Notes under the pieces: model-generated | What the model was told of the DNA's origin: nothing | Databases searched by the model: none | Seen by the model: only the letters and a program-made list of their open reading frames with translations | Shown: positions 10,871 through 23,167 of the stretch, one piece after another | Numbering within the stretch: the first letter of the stretch is position 1 | How the letters are laid out: each line of letters opens with the position of its first letter | Position numbers and translations under genes: made by a program | DNA from: Liolophura sinensis | Taxonomy: Eukaryota > Mollusca > Polyplacophora > Chitonida > Chitonidae | Direction: 5' to 3' | Length of the DNA: 64,000 nt | Assembly (NCBI RefSeq): GCF_032854445.1 | Contig: NC_088302.1 | Span: 6,321,338 to 6,385,337 of the forward strand

Positions 10871-13800
10871 TATGTTTAGTTTAACTCATATAATGTTGCA
10901 CACTATAAATGAGTTGGGCGCTGTATTTCATATATAAGCGATTAGCCGATGTCTTCGCGAACTAGTGGTATGTTGATCTCAGCTGTACACTGAATACGGA
11001 GCATTCCTAGCGTAGGGTATTTGTGGAGGGGTATTTTTCCCCAAAGGTGTGAATCAGGGCATTTACCTAGGAATGTGTAATTATGTGGGTATAGCTTGAG
11101 TATGTTTGAACGGATGTTTTGTGTGCCAACCTGGCAGAAGTTGAGAGCACGTCGGGGATGTCAACGTTCTACACGAGTTCTGTGCTTAAGCGAAATTACA
11201 CTTTCTCATTCTGCGAAGGAATGTGAAATATTTGGTTAGAAAAGGAAGAGAGGAATAAAGAGTGAGAAAAAAAACATAGAAAAAAAACAAGAGGAAAATA
11301 GCGATAAAAGAATAATTATATTATTATTTAATGAAATTCTAACCTAAGCAAACTAACTTCCATAAATATAAGTATATTGTTCTTCCATTTTCGAATAGAT
11401 ACTTTTTTCTATTCATGATCAAAGAAAGACCTATTATTAATGAGCAGACAAAAAATGGTTTTTCAAGTCACACCGCTAACTAACATGTAGGCCTAAACAC
11501 TTGAATTTTTATGACAACATATTAAGTGTCTTATTACTTATCTAGTCAAATGGTATTTTCATAAACGATTTGCAAATGTTTGACGATGTTGTGCTGTCAA
11601 CCACAAATATATCGCAGGACGACGGGCGCGCAACCTAATCTCCCGCGGACGGTTTCTTATGGTTTGTGCGAAGATGGTCTGGAATGATTAGGGCGATTCT
11701 ACGGCTGTTTGACGTCTGTTTCTGAGGTGTGTCAAAGGAATCCACTGATCTTGCGCAGACATCGTTACAGATGGACGCCCAGGGCGTGGACGACCCTTTA
11801 CGTGCTTAAAATTCTCTGCCCCAAAGCGAGCGCTACTATGATGATTGTGTTACGATACATCTGCCTCGCTACCTCCTGTTGAGTTAACGTTTAACGTCAG
11901 CCTTGGCATCGCGTCGTTGTGCCTTTAAGACTGAATCGGTGAATGTTTACAATGGCTTAAGTGTGACTATCCCTTGACACACATAACTGGCAAATCAGAA
12001 CAGGCACAGACGTAAAATTCCCACTCCGAGACAGAAGTGTCACGTGGTCCGTGTGCTTCGTGTAACGTGTACTTCATTCTGTGAATGCAGTTTTCCGTGT
12101 AGCGTATAGCGAATGTTAATGTAGGATTTAGCTGTGTACTCTTATTGTTGAAACGTTTTTAAAATTCTGCAAACACAGTAACTTTTTGGACCGGATATAT
12201 ATTAAATGATAAGAAATTCAGTACGTCATCAGTGCACAAGATATAAATCTCGATATCTCAGTCAAAACGTGCGTCCTATGTTTTGAACGCTGTCAGTGAG
12301 AGGGGACATGATTTGTAGAAGCTTTGACATGTGACCTTAAAACATGATGAAAGTTAATGAAGCGATAGTTATGCTAAGAATGATGAAGAATTAGCAGGCG
12401 CAGCTGTTCACAATGACCACTCAGATGTACTCGTTGCCGTAATTAATGGTAAGTTTAGCTTTCGAATGTCTATTTGTATTAACGTATCCGGCGATCAGCT
12501 TCCAGCAGGCTGTTAAGTGATCTTAAATTGCGTACAGGTACACAGTTCTTTGTAGGCCATGAAGTCGCACTATCTACTTATGCAATATTTTCTTACTTTG
12601 TGAGACAACAGTTTCAGTTACGATTTTTGTTTACCGTATTTTAGAAGATTTAACATGTTACAAGAAACTTCATTTGAATCATTCATAAATTATGAAACAA
12701 AATGTGCTTCATTTAAATGTGTTTTAATCGCAGGGGAAATTCTCAAAACATCTGTGTTTTACTTCATTTATCATACTAAATAAATTTTTGTTATATACGT
12801 TTATAGATAATATCACTACCAAAAAATCATGTCACAGCCGATGTAGCAGGTTCTTGCATCTGTTTTATATTTTAAAAAAGTATACCTGAGCAAAGACATT
12901 GCTCACAAGTTTTTGCAGATTACTACAGCATAAGTAATGCACCTGTCCATGTGCTACCAGGAGTAATTCACATGTTCACAAGTTTTTACGCTAAATCATT
13001 TTTTTTTATTATTTAAATGATAGCTTGAATTCTGTGAATACATATTAAATGATTTATTTCAAATTTCCATTTGACCTTTCCAAATGACATGTTTAAAACA
13101 GTTTACAGCTGTCTAAAAGTTGATATGCCATTAGCATTTGCTATAATTATAATTCCTGTGTATATCCTTGGTTTTAGATTTTCAATCTTTGTTATTACAT
13201 TATCTTTTAAGTGTGCAGCGTTACTTAAATAAGTGGAATATTCTCTCCGCGTCTTGGATAAGAATATGTATGAAGATAAATGATCTTGTCTGAGATACAA
13301 GTACGTTTATGTATTTTCGAATAAGAAAAGTTCCTCTGAGAAAGCAAAATATTGTGTTTCACTTGAGAATATAAAACTTAAAATTTCCTTAGCTATGAGG
13401 TTTGAACCTTTTTTGACAAGGTTACCAGGTTCATTGTTGAAACGGCAGATCGGTATGCGTATTTTCAATTTTGTCCCTATAGCGCTGAGAACTCTTTTGT
13501 GGTAAAAGGTAAAAAAATTAGAATGTTTCAAATGGTTTGTCAGAAATGTTCGGCAACTATTTTTGATTGCATTTACCATAACACGGGCGTGTGAAAAAAG
13601 TTTCACAAAGTAAGCTAGGGCGGATGCAGGATGGAGAAAATTGGAGAAGGTCCTCATTTGGAAGGAATGTTTTTTGTCCCTCAGGAACATGGCCTGATGT
13701 CAACAAAATTCGCATGGTGTTTTCACATTCGACAAGAAAAGACTAAACGCTGTTACTTATTAATGTTACCTAATAACGAACATTCTCGGAAGCAATTCAC

Positions 13801-15085
13801 CCAGAACAAAGAAATTCGGAATGGTTTGGAAGTCTGGGACATGATTTCATTTAATGATTGACGGGTCCAGGGCAATCTCTCCTCAAGCCACTAAAACTCA
13901 TAAACAGTTAACAGATTAGGCATGGGTGAACCTTTTGTTATGAAACTCTTAAAGAAAAGTGAGCCATTTCGCTAATTTGGACGATTTATTTATCTCTATT
14001 TCCCTGGGTCAAGTGTTAAATGAAGGAGTGCGCGGAAATGGAAGACTAGGCCATGCTAAAACAGCAATGTCCCATCACCGCTGCCAAGGTTATGAAGAAA
14101 AACGAGCATTACTCTGATAAACGTCACCCAGATGTATCATTATGAGTTCTCGTTTGTCATTGGAATAATCATTGTAGTAACAGCGGCTTCTGCATTTTTT
14201 AGTGTCAATCCAACTGTGTGAAGAGACGAAAATCAAGATAAGGGCTACCAGATACCAATGTCACAGATGATCCTCGCCTATAACCAACATACATTTATGG
14301 GTGGAGCAGATCGTTTGGATGAAAATACTGGTAGCTATACCTCCTGTGAATTCGCGTTCAATAAATCATTGCTTATCACGCAACCGTCATTTTCTCTTCA
14401 TAATGCCAGGCGGTTCAGATGAAGTGCAGCGTCTGCGTGTAGACCGCTTGACTAACTTGAGGTGTTTAGAGGTGTTGTTATGACCCCCGGTCTCCAATAA
14501 AGAGGAATCCCTGTCATTCCTTGTTGTTTCCCATTCGTGGACTACTGAGTACCGGAGGTTTGACAACACTGGTCGCAAGCTAATATTTGATCTCAAAGCG
14601 GGGAGGACTATAAAGTGGCCGGATTGCCCACTGTACTAAGTATTGTTTTTTTTTCTCTATTTGTGTTGTTGACATGTATTCAAAGGCTCGTCGCTTTTTC
14701 CAGGCTTATGCTGGTGCTTTAAGTATCAACGGCATGGTGAGTGCTTGAAATGTTTCATTACAGACGAGGAGAGTGGATTTATTACTGTATTTATTGTTTC
14801 CTTACCACTTGTCTCTTGAGGTCACATCTATCGGATTGCATATCTATGCTGTGATATATGTTGTTCAAATGCGGCTCAACTCTTTAGACAGGTCCATTGA
14901 TCCAAAAGACAAAATGTGAATATTGTGCGAATATCAGTAAAGTCAAAAGCGTTGTCCTTTCTACATGTATAATAGACATCCGATGTGAATCCGGCTTATT
15001 GTTAAGTGCACGTTACTTTTCAAAACAGGTGAATTAATAATTAATTGGAAATCGTGGTTACTTTTGCGTAACAATCACTTAAGCC
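10871..15085. other. Unassigned, AT-rich, no gene recognised
   Basis: Several open frames of 60-127 residues occur (for example minus strand 13307-13690), but none has a recognisable domain, motif or codon pattern, and opposite-strand frames overlap them. The part near 11940-12130 has a weak resemblance, around GTCACGTGGTC, to the duplicated unit at 24.6 kb and 37.0 kb; I could not establish the relation by eye. Confidence 0.4.
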
Positions 15086-15089
15086 CCAG

Positions 15090-15345
15090 AACGTCTCCGC
15101 TTCATGATTGTATCTAATCCTCAGGGTTTTATTCTAACTGTTCATGTAAATGCATAAATAGTAAATTACACGCCCCTAACATCATGACATCAAGTAGAAA
15201 TCGTTACAAAAGATGCAGTGATGTAAATTGCAATTTATTAGACGTCACCCAGTTTAGAATTCCTCAAAATACTGTGCTGTCATCACATTTAACATACAAT
15301 CATATCAAACCAATGCAAAGGGATTACAGCGCAACTGAGATACAT
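15090..15345 (+). repeat. Family A dispersed repeat, copy A2, part 1
   Basis: Contains the family hallmark GTTCATGTAAATGCATAAAT, followed by GATGTAAATTGCAATTTATT, GACGTCAC and TGCTGTCATCACATTT. The same order is seen at 32200-32450 and in front of the 57-bp array at 50690-50910. The 83-residue frame at 15184-15435 is a reading of this repeat. Confidence 0.7.
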
Positions 15346-15429
15346 ATTTTGTTATCGCTAATTGATATTGTAGCATGGTTCACTACTGAATACCGATTTC
15401 ACTCAGCCGCCTGTAACATGCCTTGCTTC

Positions 15430-15610
15430 TGCTGACTGCTTCTCTTGCACGACTACGTCCTGTTTTCGTACTTCATATACTTACTTAGTACTTTGATGTA
15501 TTGTGTAATACGTCGCTTTGAGAATTGGCCTTGCGATTATTGGCCTGGAACGTACTTCTTGGTTGACCGCTGGTATACGAATGTCTGTTTCGACACATCC
15601 TATATTTAGG
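15430..15610 (-). repeat. Family A dispersed repeat, copy A2, part 2 (inverted)
   Basis: The reverse complement aligns with 1508-1735 and 32510-32700: blocks equivalent to CCAGCGGTCAACCAAGAAG, AATCGCAAGGCCAATTC and ACGAAAACAGGACG. It lies inverted relative to the A2 part 1 segment just upstream. Confidence 0.65.
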
Positions 15611-16059
15611 ATTTTGTTCTTTCTAAAATGTCATAAGATGTCACTATCCCTAACAGAATTAATATCTCACAAAAGGGAATCACAAGAAAAATTAAGACGT
15701 GGTGAAACTCACTGGAGTATCATCACATAAGCCTTGGCACCAGTTCCATTACAATACATGTGTATTGGGTTTAACGCACATCACAAGTGAACACTATTTT
15801 ACAGGTATAAATAAAACGTATTCACATTTTGGGCCAAAGATCATAAACGCATAGCCAGCCAGCTATATCCGTAATATATAGGTCTGCCACTTATATATAT
15901 ATATAGATAAGTCTGCCACTTATACATATTTACGATTTTTTGGACGATTAGCTTTAAAAAAAAACAGAACCCACGAAAATGATGATTTGATTGGAAAACA
16001 TTGATTAGTTAGCTGATGAACAATGATTTTCGATGATTGTGCATTTGGAAAATATAAGA

Positions 16060-16125
16060 ACACTGAATGAATTTATGAACGTTTGTTGCTTAACGCCACC
16101 AGCATCATTAAAGTCATATTGTGGC
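16060..16125 (-). repeat. Fragment of a LINE 3' tail
   Basis: GCTTAACGCCAC followed by CATATTGTGGCAAGAAC matches, in order and orientation, the LINE 3' untranslated segments at 21845-21960 and 63755-63830. Short and diverged. Confidence 0.4.
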
Positions 16126-16416
16126 AAGAACATCTCTAAATAAGAGACAGTAACGGTTGCCGATGGGAAACAGGTAAGACTTAAAATTATAGGTTAATTT
16201 TCGTGTTACTTTAAAACAAACTAAGACAACACAATCCGTACTGAAATCGTGAATTTAGCAATTTACGGTAATTAATATGCGCACAGAGCATCAGCGATGG
16301 AACATCACCCTTGTGCCATTATGCTTTATATGCATGTAAAACTGCTCCATACATGCTGTACTATTTCATACACACCCTTAACAATTTGTTTAAATTTTAA
16401 CTACACAATAAAGTCA

Positions 16417-16768
16417 ACCGGCCCGGACAGCACAGTTGGTAGAGCGTCCGCTTCGGGAGCGGTAGAGCCATGATCAATCCTTGGTCGAGTCACACCTAAG
16501 ACTTTAAAAGAGGAAGTTGTAACTTCTTCGCTTGGCGTTCAGTATGAAAGGGATAGTGCAACGACTGGTTGACCCGTATCAGTATACTGTCTCGGGCGGG
16601 GAGGCTTACTTCGGTAAGTCGTCAGTGAAGCAGCACTAAATAAAAGAGCGGTGGAAATCCGCCCTGCGGCAAGGAGGCACATTACATACACCATAAGGAT
16701 TCCTTCGTCGTCATATGACTGAAAAATTGTTGAGTACGACGTTAAGCCCCAAGCACTCACTCACTTAC
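16417..16768 (+). repeat. SINE family D, full-length copy with tRNA-Pro-like head
   Basis: The 5' end folds like a tRNA: A box TAGCACAGTTGG-like sequence (as CAGCACAGTTGGTAGAGCG), anticodon arm CCGC-TTCGGGA-GCGG with anticodon CGG (proline), and a B-box-like GATCAATCC. A body of about 200 bases follows, then GTACGACGTTAAGCCCC and a CACT-repeat tail. The 7-base direct repeat AAAGTCA at 16410-16416 and 16769-16775 looks like the target duplication. The internal A and B boxes are the expected RNA polymerase III promoter. Confidence 0.85.
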
Positions 16769-16776
16769 AAAGTCAG

Positions 16777-17785
16777 GAATTTGGTAATTTACGGTATTTG
16801 ACATGCATATCGACCATGGAGTATGCCCCTTGTGCTATTGTCCTTTACATGCTAGCTCAATAAATGCAATCCGTTAGCTCAATAAATGCAGTACTTTTTG
16901 ACCTACCACCCTTTAACATTTTAACATTGCTTTCCCTTAAATTAAACGCCGACGCTCAGGGTGCGACATGAGCCAGTACTGTGGATGTAAAATGGATAAT
17001 CTAGAAAAGTGAATATAGCAACGTATGAGAATTATATGTTATGAAATAGGCCAATACTCCGTAAATAATGCACGGCGACGCTGTTAAATAATTTAAATAT
17101 AGTATCAGCTATGCGAAACGTAAGCAAAATGTACACTCATTCTAGAACAATTTAACACTCTGACAAAACGGGGTCTTAACACTTTGCGTTTGGACATGTC
17201 TCAGTAAGTGTTAATTACAATTAATGTGGTCACAGGAATCGCTATATGTAAACGGAAAATTGATGCCAGAGCAATGTCTCTGTGTAGACAGTAATTCTAC
17301 CACTGACGTTTAAAATATTAAGCAATTTGTGTCTTAAAACTGATGGTTCCAGTGCATGCGATTTCTGACAACATAAATCATATTCATATCGAATCTGAAA
17401 AATTATAAATGAATTATGGCTCCCTGAGACACCAGGAATATACGCCAGGAATTACAATAATTTTACTGATGAAAACAGGTCGCCTGGTCAAGATGATGCT
17501 TAACAGACAAACTGTACCTTCGGCGCACATGAGCGACACCCATAAGGGCTTTGTAAACACTGATTGCATTATGTTTTTGTAGTAGTGCTCTCAGAAGTAA
17601 CAAGTATGCAACCAAGACGAAGAACCTGTTTTTCCTTCTGTGGTGGTGTAAAGTGATCCTGCTTTGTTCGACCGGTAATTTAAAACCGCATCTGGGCAGA
17701 TGTCCTTCGTCATTAAAATCCAAATACCGTGCAGCGAATTATTGTAAACTGTATCACGGTATGTGTCGATTATCCGATTTGACTG
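16777..17785. other. Unassigned
   Basis: No gene or recognised repeat. A short duplication, TAGCTCAATAAATGCA, occurs near 16855-16890. Confidence 0.4.
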
Positions 17786-17789
17786 ATTG

Positions 17790-17952
17790 ATTCATTCATT
17801 CATTTGTTTGATTGGTGTTTTACGCCGTAATCAAGAACATTTCACTTACACGTCGGCGGCCAGCATTATGGTGAGAGGAAACCCGCGCAGAGCCCGGGGG
17901 AAACCCACGACCATCCGCAGGTTGCTGTAAGACCTTCCCACGTACTCCGATT
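17790..17952 (-). repeat. SINE family B
   Basis: On the minus strand: GTACGTGGGAAGGTCTTACA, CAACCTGCGGATGGTCGTGG, CATAATGCTGGCC and the tail GGCGTAAAACACCAATCAAA with ATGAATGAAT. The tRNA-like head is absent. Confidence 0.85.
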
Positions 17953-17954
17953 TG

Positions 17955-19080
17955 ATTGCGCGTTAAGTTAGTTACCGTAGTGGCAAATAATTTCACACTA
18001 ATCATCGTGGAAATCAGAATCGTTCTTCAATCCCAATAATCCCTTTAAAGACTTTATTGTGCTCTGAAAAGTGGGCCAAAGACATAACATCATATTAATT
18101 AAGTTGCACAACAGTATATATTACAGTCATCTGAAATACCCGCGGTGGAATAATGTCAGACAAAAACACCATTAAAATTTCGAACAAGTTTGCATACCGG
18201 CAACTGGGATGACACATTGACCTGGGATATAGCCGTAGATAGTTATTGACAGGTATTTGGAAAGACATTAAACAAGTCTGGGTGATTTAGAGTGAAATTA
18301 GCCGACTATAAAGTGCATCACAAGAATAATTCGTTTTAGATTTCCCGTATTAGATGTTTACGCTAGGCGTAAACCATCAGATCAGACGGTACTGAGAATC
18401 GAGGCATGCCCTCACATTCAAAATCTAATGCTCTTTGTCACTCTCTTTAGCTGCATCTCAGGAACCACACTCAGCACAGTTTATCAATTACAAAATACAG
18501 CTGTCACCACGAGGATCCTATTCTCTCAACTACTGGGTTTTAACATCGGCAAATCGTGAGAAGTATGCGGTACAAACAATTAAAGACGAAATACACACAC
18601 ATACAACCCGCAAGAATACACGAATTATACGTACATTACAAAATATCAACAGTAAGGACGCATGATAAATAAATGTCTGAGTTCTCCATTCTTCATTCTT
18701 CAAAATGCTTTACTACATTTTCTCGCACTTGCAAATTTTTTAACTAATATCAACAAATCAACAATACATCCCATGAAATAGTTCGATTTCTTCTGAAGAG
18801 TGTTTTGTGTCAAACTACGCAATTAAAATATATGCCCTTGGGTATATTGCTGTCGAAATAAGGATAATTTACAATGACAAAAGGCCATTGCTTCTCAGAC
18901 GTTATCATTTTCTTATACAGTTTAACAGGCCGGTTACATAGAACTAACTGCGCACCTTGCAGACTTTTCGGCCTTGCGTTCTAATAGTACAATCATCTTG
19001 TTAAATGTGCCACATGTAACATAATATAATCACTTAACAAAGTTACTGTGCATAGATAAGAATTTATTGTTCTTAAATTT
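17955..19080. other. Unassigned
   Basis: No gene or recognised repeat was seen. Small open frames here lack any recognisable motif. Confidence 0.4.
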
Positions 19081-19084
19081 TTGA

Positions 19085-19550
19085 ATACATTCAATACATA
19101 TAGTTTTTTTCTGGTTTGTCTGGACCTCCGTCTCATTGAAGCCACTAGACGATCAAGAAAGGCTTGTGAAATTTCCACATTACACAATGGGGATGGCATC
19201 GTTGCTGTCCCACGTCTTCCGCCCATTTCTTCTGTAACGTGCATAACTGGTGCAAAATTAGGCCAAGGGTCCACATGAACGTTGCTTGCATCCATAAATT
19301 CTCCTCACTCGAGTTGTATGGGGACGAGTATTGTCCTGCTGAAAGGTGATTCTGTGGCCGTGAAGCTGCATTAGAGGGACGAGAACGGGCTGAAGGACCT
19401 GCAACATTCAAGTGACCGTCAACAACAAGAGGAGTACCGTGGTGAAATGTGAAACCTCCTCACACCATCCCTGACCCGCCGCAAAAACAGTTTCTCTCGA
19501 CAACACGTGTCAAAAGCAACGCTCACCCCGACGACGATTCATGCGTTGTC
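19085..19550 (-). pseudogene. Tc1-like transposase remnant
   Basis: Conceptual translation on the minus strand, across several frames, gives landmarks of a Tc1-family DDE transposase in the right order: an RMNRRRGER block, CGGSGMV and GGFTFHHGTPLVV (compare GGGSVMVWGGI in intact relatives), VDGHLNVAG, then FQQDNTRPHTTR in another frame, which holds the second catalytic aspartate, then VDPWPNFAP and finally QAFLDRLVASMRRR from the C-terminus. The segment with the third acidic residue is badly eroded, and stops and frameshifts are frequent. The N-terminal DNA-binding half is missing. It abuts the Gypsy remnant upstream on the same strand, so one probably inserted into or was joined to the other. 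It is distinct from the Tc1 element at 38 kb. Confidence 0.75.
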
Positions 19551-19554
19551 ACTC

Positions 19555-20060
19555 TGCTTGTTTTGCATCAATACTTCACCGATTCCACAGTTTGAGGCGT
19601 TTGTCTGTAGGGCAAATCAGTTAATTTAATAATGGGAGCTGTACCAACGCATCCCTTAAGGGTTTTGAAAGTACATTCTTGAGCTTCTGTGCGCATGTTT
19701 TTATTTGGTTGGTTCTACTTTGTGAAATCTATTAAGGGCACAGCGATCTGAGAAAGGTTTGGAATAAAATTTCGGTAAAATCCATCTAATCCAAGAAATG
19801 AGCGAACTTGCTTCTTTTTCTTTGGCCGTGAAGCATTTCCCACCATCTCTTTCTTCTCCGACATTAAGAACAGTCTATCCTTTCTAACTAGATGCCCCAA
19901 ACAACCTAGCGTAATATCAATGAAATTATCTAAGTTTTCGAGATTTTTGCCAACATCCACATCAATCTAGAAAAAAACTGCTGTTATCTAGACCGAATGG
20001 CATATAGATAAATTGGACAACGTCCTGCGGAGCAGAATTTTAGAATGTACATGGAAACAT
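19555..20060 (-). pseudogene. Ty3/Gypsy retrotransposon pol remnant (RT to RNase H)
   Basis: On the minus strand the palm motif QFIYMPFGLDNSS appears near 20010 (compare MPFGLCNAPATF in Gypsy RT). The best-preserved part, 19715-19960, reads RPKKKKQVRSFLGLDGFYRN then FIPNLSQIAVPLIDFTK, the RT thumb/connection typical of Ty3/Gypsy. After one stop the same frame continues TFKTLKGCVGTAPIIKLTDL, the start of the RNase H region, and a GEVLMQNKQ block appears in a shifted frame. The catalytic YxDD segment is lost. There is no gag, protease, integrase or LTR nearby, so this is a small decayed fragment. Confidence 0.8.
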
Positions 20061-20129
20061 CGGTAAAAATAAATTAGAAGTTGTTCTCCATATAAAAACT
20101 TTATGATGTTACTCTTTCAGGTTATATAA

Positions 20130-21660
20130 GCCTCTTCAAGAACGTATACGCAGTCAACATGGAGACGTGCCTTACAATAAGATCAACCAACTAATTAAAC
20201 AAGCAGACCCAGGGGTACAACAACCTCACCTTTCTCCTGAGAAGTAGAGATCTACAATTAGTACGCAAAGGAGTGAACCTCAGATCAGCAGCCCGAAAAA
20301 TACTTACCACAACATCTGGCCTTCTGGTGAAAGAACGGATCGAACATGATCGACAATCAAAGGCATCTCACTTGAGAAAGATAGATTCGACAACAACTGA
20401 GATCAAGTACCTGTTTGACAAAGTACAGTCTATACAAAGTCAGACTAACCCGGCTCTATATCAAAGGATTCAACAAGCAGATATTCAAGCTTGACGTTAA
20501 CGGCCAAGTGAGTCAGAAAACTGTCATCAACCTTAGCTCGTACAACCTCACTTCCCAATAAATATCCTTACTCTCCAAAAACTTTACCCCAACATCATTG
20601 CAGGGGAATAATGATGACTTCATTACCAATATACAGCCAATGTGCAACAACTACCCCCAGGTGGTAACAATTATTATCCAACCGGTTGTCATAGACAAAG
20701 ATAAACTGCACACACTTGTTGAAAAGGCCCCCAGTGATGGATGCACACACCTCATTCTGAACAAAGACACCACCCAACCGTTAAACGCCAAACACAAATC
20801 ACTCGTAAAACAAATCCGGGGCGAAACCTACATTCCCGGTTCAAATTTACCATTTAACCAGAAAAAAATCGCTTTCCTCGACGCCCTCATGTCCCGCTAC
20901 AACAATCAACTCGACACTAGTGTTTATCGAAAGCCAACCCATACCGACCAGTACTTCCACTACAACTCAAATCATCCAATCCAAGTGAAAACGGGAGTCA
21001 TTTCTACCCTAGCTAAGAAAGTGGCCAGCATTCCATCGATCCAGAGAGCTCTAGACTCTGAAATCGAACATCTGACCGAAGTATTCACCGACCAGGACAA
21101 CTACCCTCCTACACTGATAAAACAAACCATCCGACATTTCCTTCTCATCAATCAGCTGGACCCCCCCCCCCCCCCCACCCCAATGCCAACCGAGGACATG
21201 ATAGCCTTGCCATTCATTGGAAGGAAAAGCTATGTAATACAGCGATTACTTAAACAGAGAGCAGACTTGGACAGCACATTTACAAACGAACAACTGCTAC
21301 AAATCCATATTCTAAAAGGGTGTGCATACAGGATTAACAGCTCCTTTGGTAAACACTATATAGGTGAAACTTCCGGCCATTAAATAAGCGGTTTACAGGG
21401 TACCAGTCCTCGATTCAAGCAAAAGATATGACATCAGCTATACCACAACATATCCTGGTCAATCCTTACCACTATATACACTAAAACAACCCCATCAACA
21501 TTAACATAGCAAGCACAACAAGACGGAAACTAACGGAAGTCATTGGTAACGGAAGATTGAGCCACATATCAATAGAGGCCTTCAATCAATATTTGGTGGG
21601 CTATCCCCAAATATCCCCAAAGCCCAATGGCCTCATTGATGATGTGTCCCAAAACAATTG
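20130..21660 (+). pseudogene. Penelope-like element remnant (RT C-terminus and GIY-YIG)
   Basis: The 5' part gives YNKINQLIKQADP and QPHLSPE, as in the N-terminal region of Penelope-like ORFs. The longest frame (20598-21383, 261 residues) holds PFNQKKIAFLDALMSRYNN, DTSVYRKPTHTDQYFHYNSN and HPIQVKTGVISTLAKKV, the RT-to-linker segment of this class, and ends in KHYIGETSGH, the start of the GIY-YIG endonuclease domain. Decayed GIY-YIG sequence continues in other frames to about 21650 (IEAFNQYLVGYPQISP). The catalytic core of RT between the N-terminal piece and 20800 is missing, so the element is internally deleted. A run of C bases at 21161-21177 encodes an odd proline stretch and is probably a recent slippage product. 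Confidence 0.85.
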
Positions 21661-21699
21661 CAATTACGTTTTCTCGATCTTAGTTTGCTTGTCTCCTCC

Positions 21700-21825
21700 C
21701 CGTTCGTACGTGGGAAGGTCTGACAGCAACCTGCGGGTGATCGTGGGTTTGCATTTCCTCCCACCATAATGCTGGTCGCCGTCGTATAAGTGAAATATTC
21801 TTGAGTACGGCGTAAAACACAATGT
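21700..21825 (+). repeat. SINE family B
   Basis: GTACGTGGGAAGGTCTGACA, GCAACCTGCGGGTGATCGTG, CATAATGCTGGTCGCCGTCG and GTACGGCGTAAAACACAAT are present; the tail is cut short. Confidence 0.85.
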
Positions 21826-21844
21826 GTTTTAGGATATAAAATGA

Positions 21845-22035
21845 ATAAATGATTATGGCTTAATGCAATGTCGGCAATATTTCAGCCATACCTTGGCGAG
21901 AACAAGTTGAAAACACGAGGTGGTTCAGGTTTTAAATATGGTAGTGAAAATACGAAACAAAAATGTTTGGATGGGTTTACAGTCAGATAAACAAGACAGT
22001 TAAATCTTATTATTAATATACATAGATAAAAAGAT
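21845..22035 (-). mobile_element. 3' untranslated end of LINE
   Basis: It directly follows the LINE coding remnant 22040-23055 on the minus strand, and ends with GTTTTCAACTTGTTCTCGCC and a TTAAGCCATAATCATTTATT-like tail. A second copy of this end is at 63735-64000, where it finishes in ATTC repeats. Confidence 0.7.
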
Positions 22036-22039
22036 TATA

Positions 22040-23055
22040 TTATAATTAAAATATATATTTTATGATATAGGTCTATGGCCCTCAAATACTTCATGACAAC
22101 AGCGACAGCAATGCTGTCAAACAGATCATATATATAGTTGACTGTGTAGAATCTTTGCCAAACATGGACAAAGTCTAAACATTCAACCAGGATATGTTCG
22201 ATGCCGTATCCAAAACACACTGGGGCAGAGCCCCATCAAGGATAAAACTGTAAATTAGACGAGAATGGCTGATACGACACCTCGTTAAAACCACTTGGCC
22301 TCTTCCAAACATATCGTGAGTATTACAGTCAATAATAGCATGCAGTTTATTATGGACCTGCAAGTCACATTTGACCTGCCAGCGGCGATGAATATATTTA
22401 GGAATATTAGAACGAAAATCCGTAAAATGAGTTAAACTTTTGATATGGATTTATTAAGGACAGTTTTTGCCTTCTTGTCTACGACTGAGTGTCCATGTTT
22501 ACCAATATTGCTCAGTATCCAACAGAATACATCTTTACATCTTTAAATTAGTTTTCTTTGTAAGGCTAAAATTTCACGAATGACCGGATTTTCCGGAGTC
22601 ACTACATATCACTGCCCTCTAGGCACTCCCAGAAGAAATATATGATAAGACGAGGAGTATAACCCTATAGTATTGACTCCTCAGTATATAAAAATTTGTA
22701 ATCTAGATATTTAGCTTAAATTTCAGCAAAATTTTACTGAATTATAAGAGGGTTCGTATCTGAGTTTTTTATGTTTACATAGGTCAAGTATTAATTTGGG
22801 TTGTGGGAAGTAGCCAGGGAGGAGACTCCGGAAAAGATCCGGAACTATATCCTCTATCTTGGTGTTGACTTCCACAATGTGGTCCCGAATACGAAGAACG
22901 AGCACAGGGATTTCACTATGACTTTCATTAAATTAATCTACATATGATGGATTAAAAACACAGTCGTAGGCAGGGTTTGTTGGATGAGCTTTAAGCTTTG
23001 TAGCAAATTGAAGGCTAAGTTTTATACGTCGGTTATATAAAGAAGGCTCATTTGT
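22040..23055 (-). pseudogene. Non-LTR retrotransposon (LINE) 3' half: RT end, RNase H, C-terminal domain
   Basis: Reading the minus strand downstream from 23055: LSLQFATKLKAHPTNPAYDC, then VLRIRDHIVEVNTKIEDI and FPQPKLILDLCKHKK, the linker after RT in Jockey/CR1-type LINEs; then an RNase H-like part with IREILALQRKL, KDVFCWILSNIG and VDKKAKTVLNKSI; then KCDLQVHNKLHAI, VLTRCRISHSRLIYSFILDG, and HILVECLDFVHVWQRFYTVN, the conserved C-terminal region with its Cys/His residues; it ends YLRAIDLYHKI. Several stops and frameshifts separate these blocks, so it cannot be functional. The RT catalytic domain itself is not here. The exact LINE clade was not determined. Confidence 0.85.
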
Positions 23056-23106
23056 CTCAATGTATAAACTCTCTACTGTCGAGGTTCTAAAATATAAGCG
23101 TCAAGT

Positions 23107-23167
23107 CTGACATTTATATACCATTCGTAGTCCGTTTTACGGACTACGAATGGTATATATATGTCAG
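23107..23167. repeat. Near-perfect hairpin, 29-bp arms, 3-nt loop
   Basis: The arm CTGACATTTATATACCATTC and onwards to CCGT is followed by TTT and then by its reverse complement, with one mismatch. The outer TATATACCA phrase also recurs once more just downstream at about 23170. The low divergence of the arms implies a recent fold-back duplication. Confidence 0.95.

Noticed and set aside
13307-13690. 127-residue minus-strand frame
   Set aside because: No domain or motif is recognised. It is AT-rich, is partly overlapped by a plus-strand frame, and has no neighbouring exon.
16424-16500. A functional tRNA-Pro gene
   Set aside because: The tRNA-like part is the head of a SINE with body, tail and target duplication. 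The acceptor and T arms are degraded.
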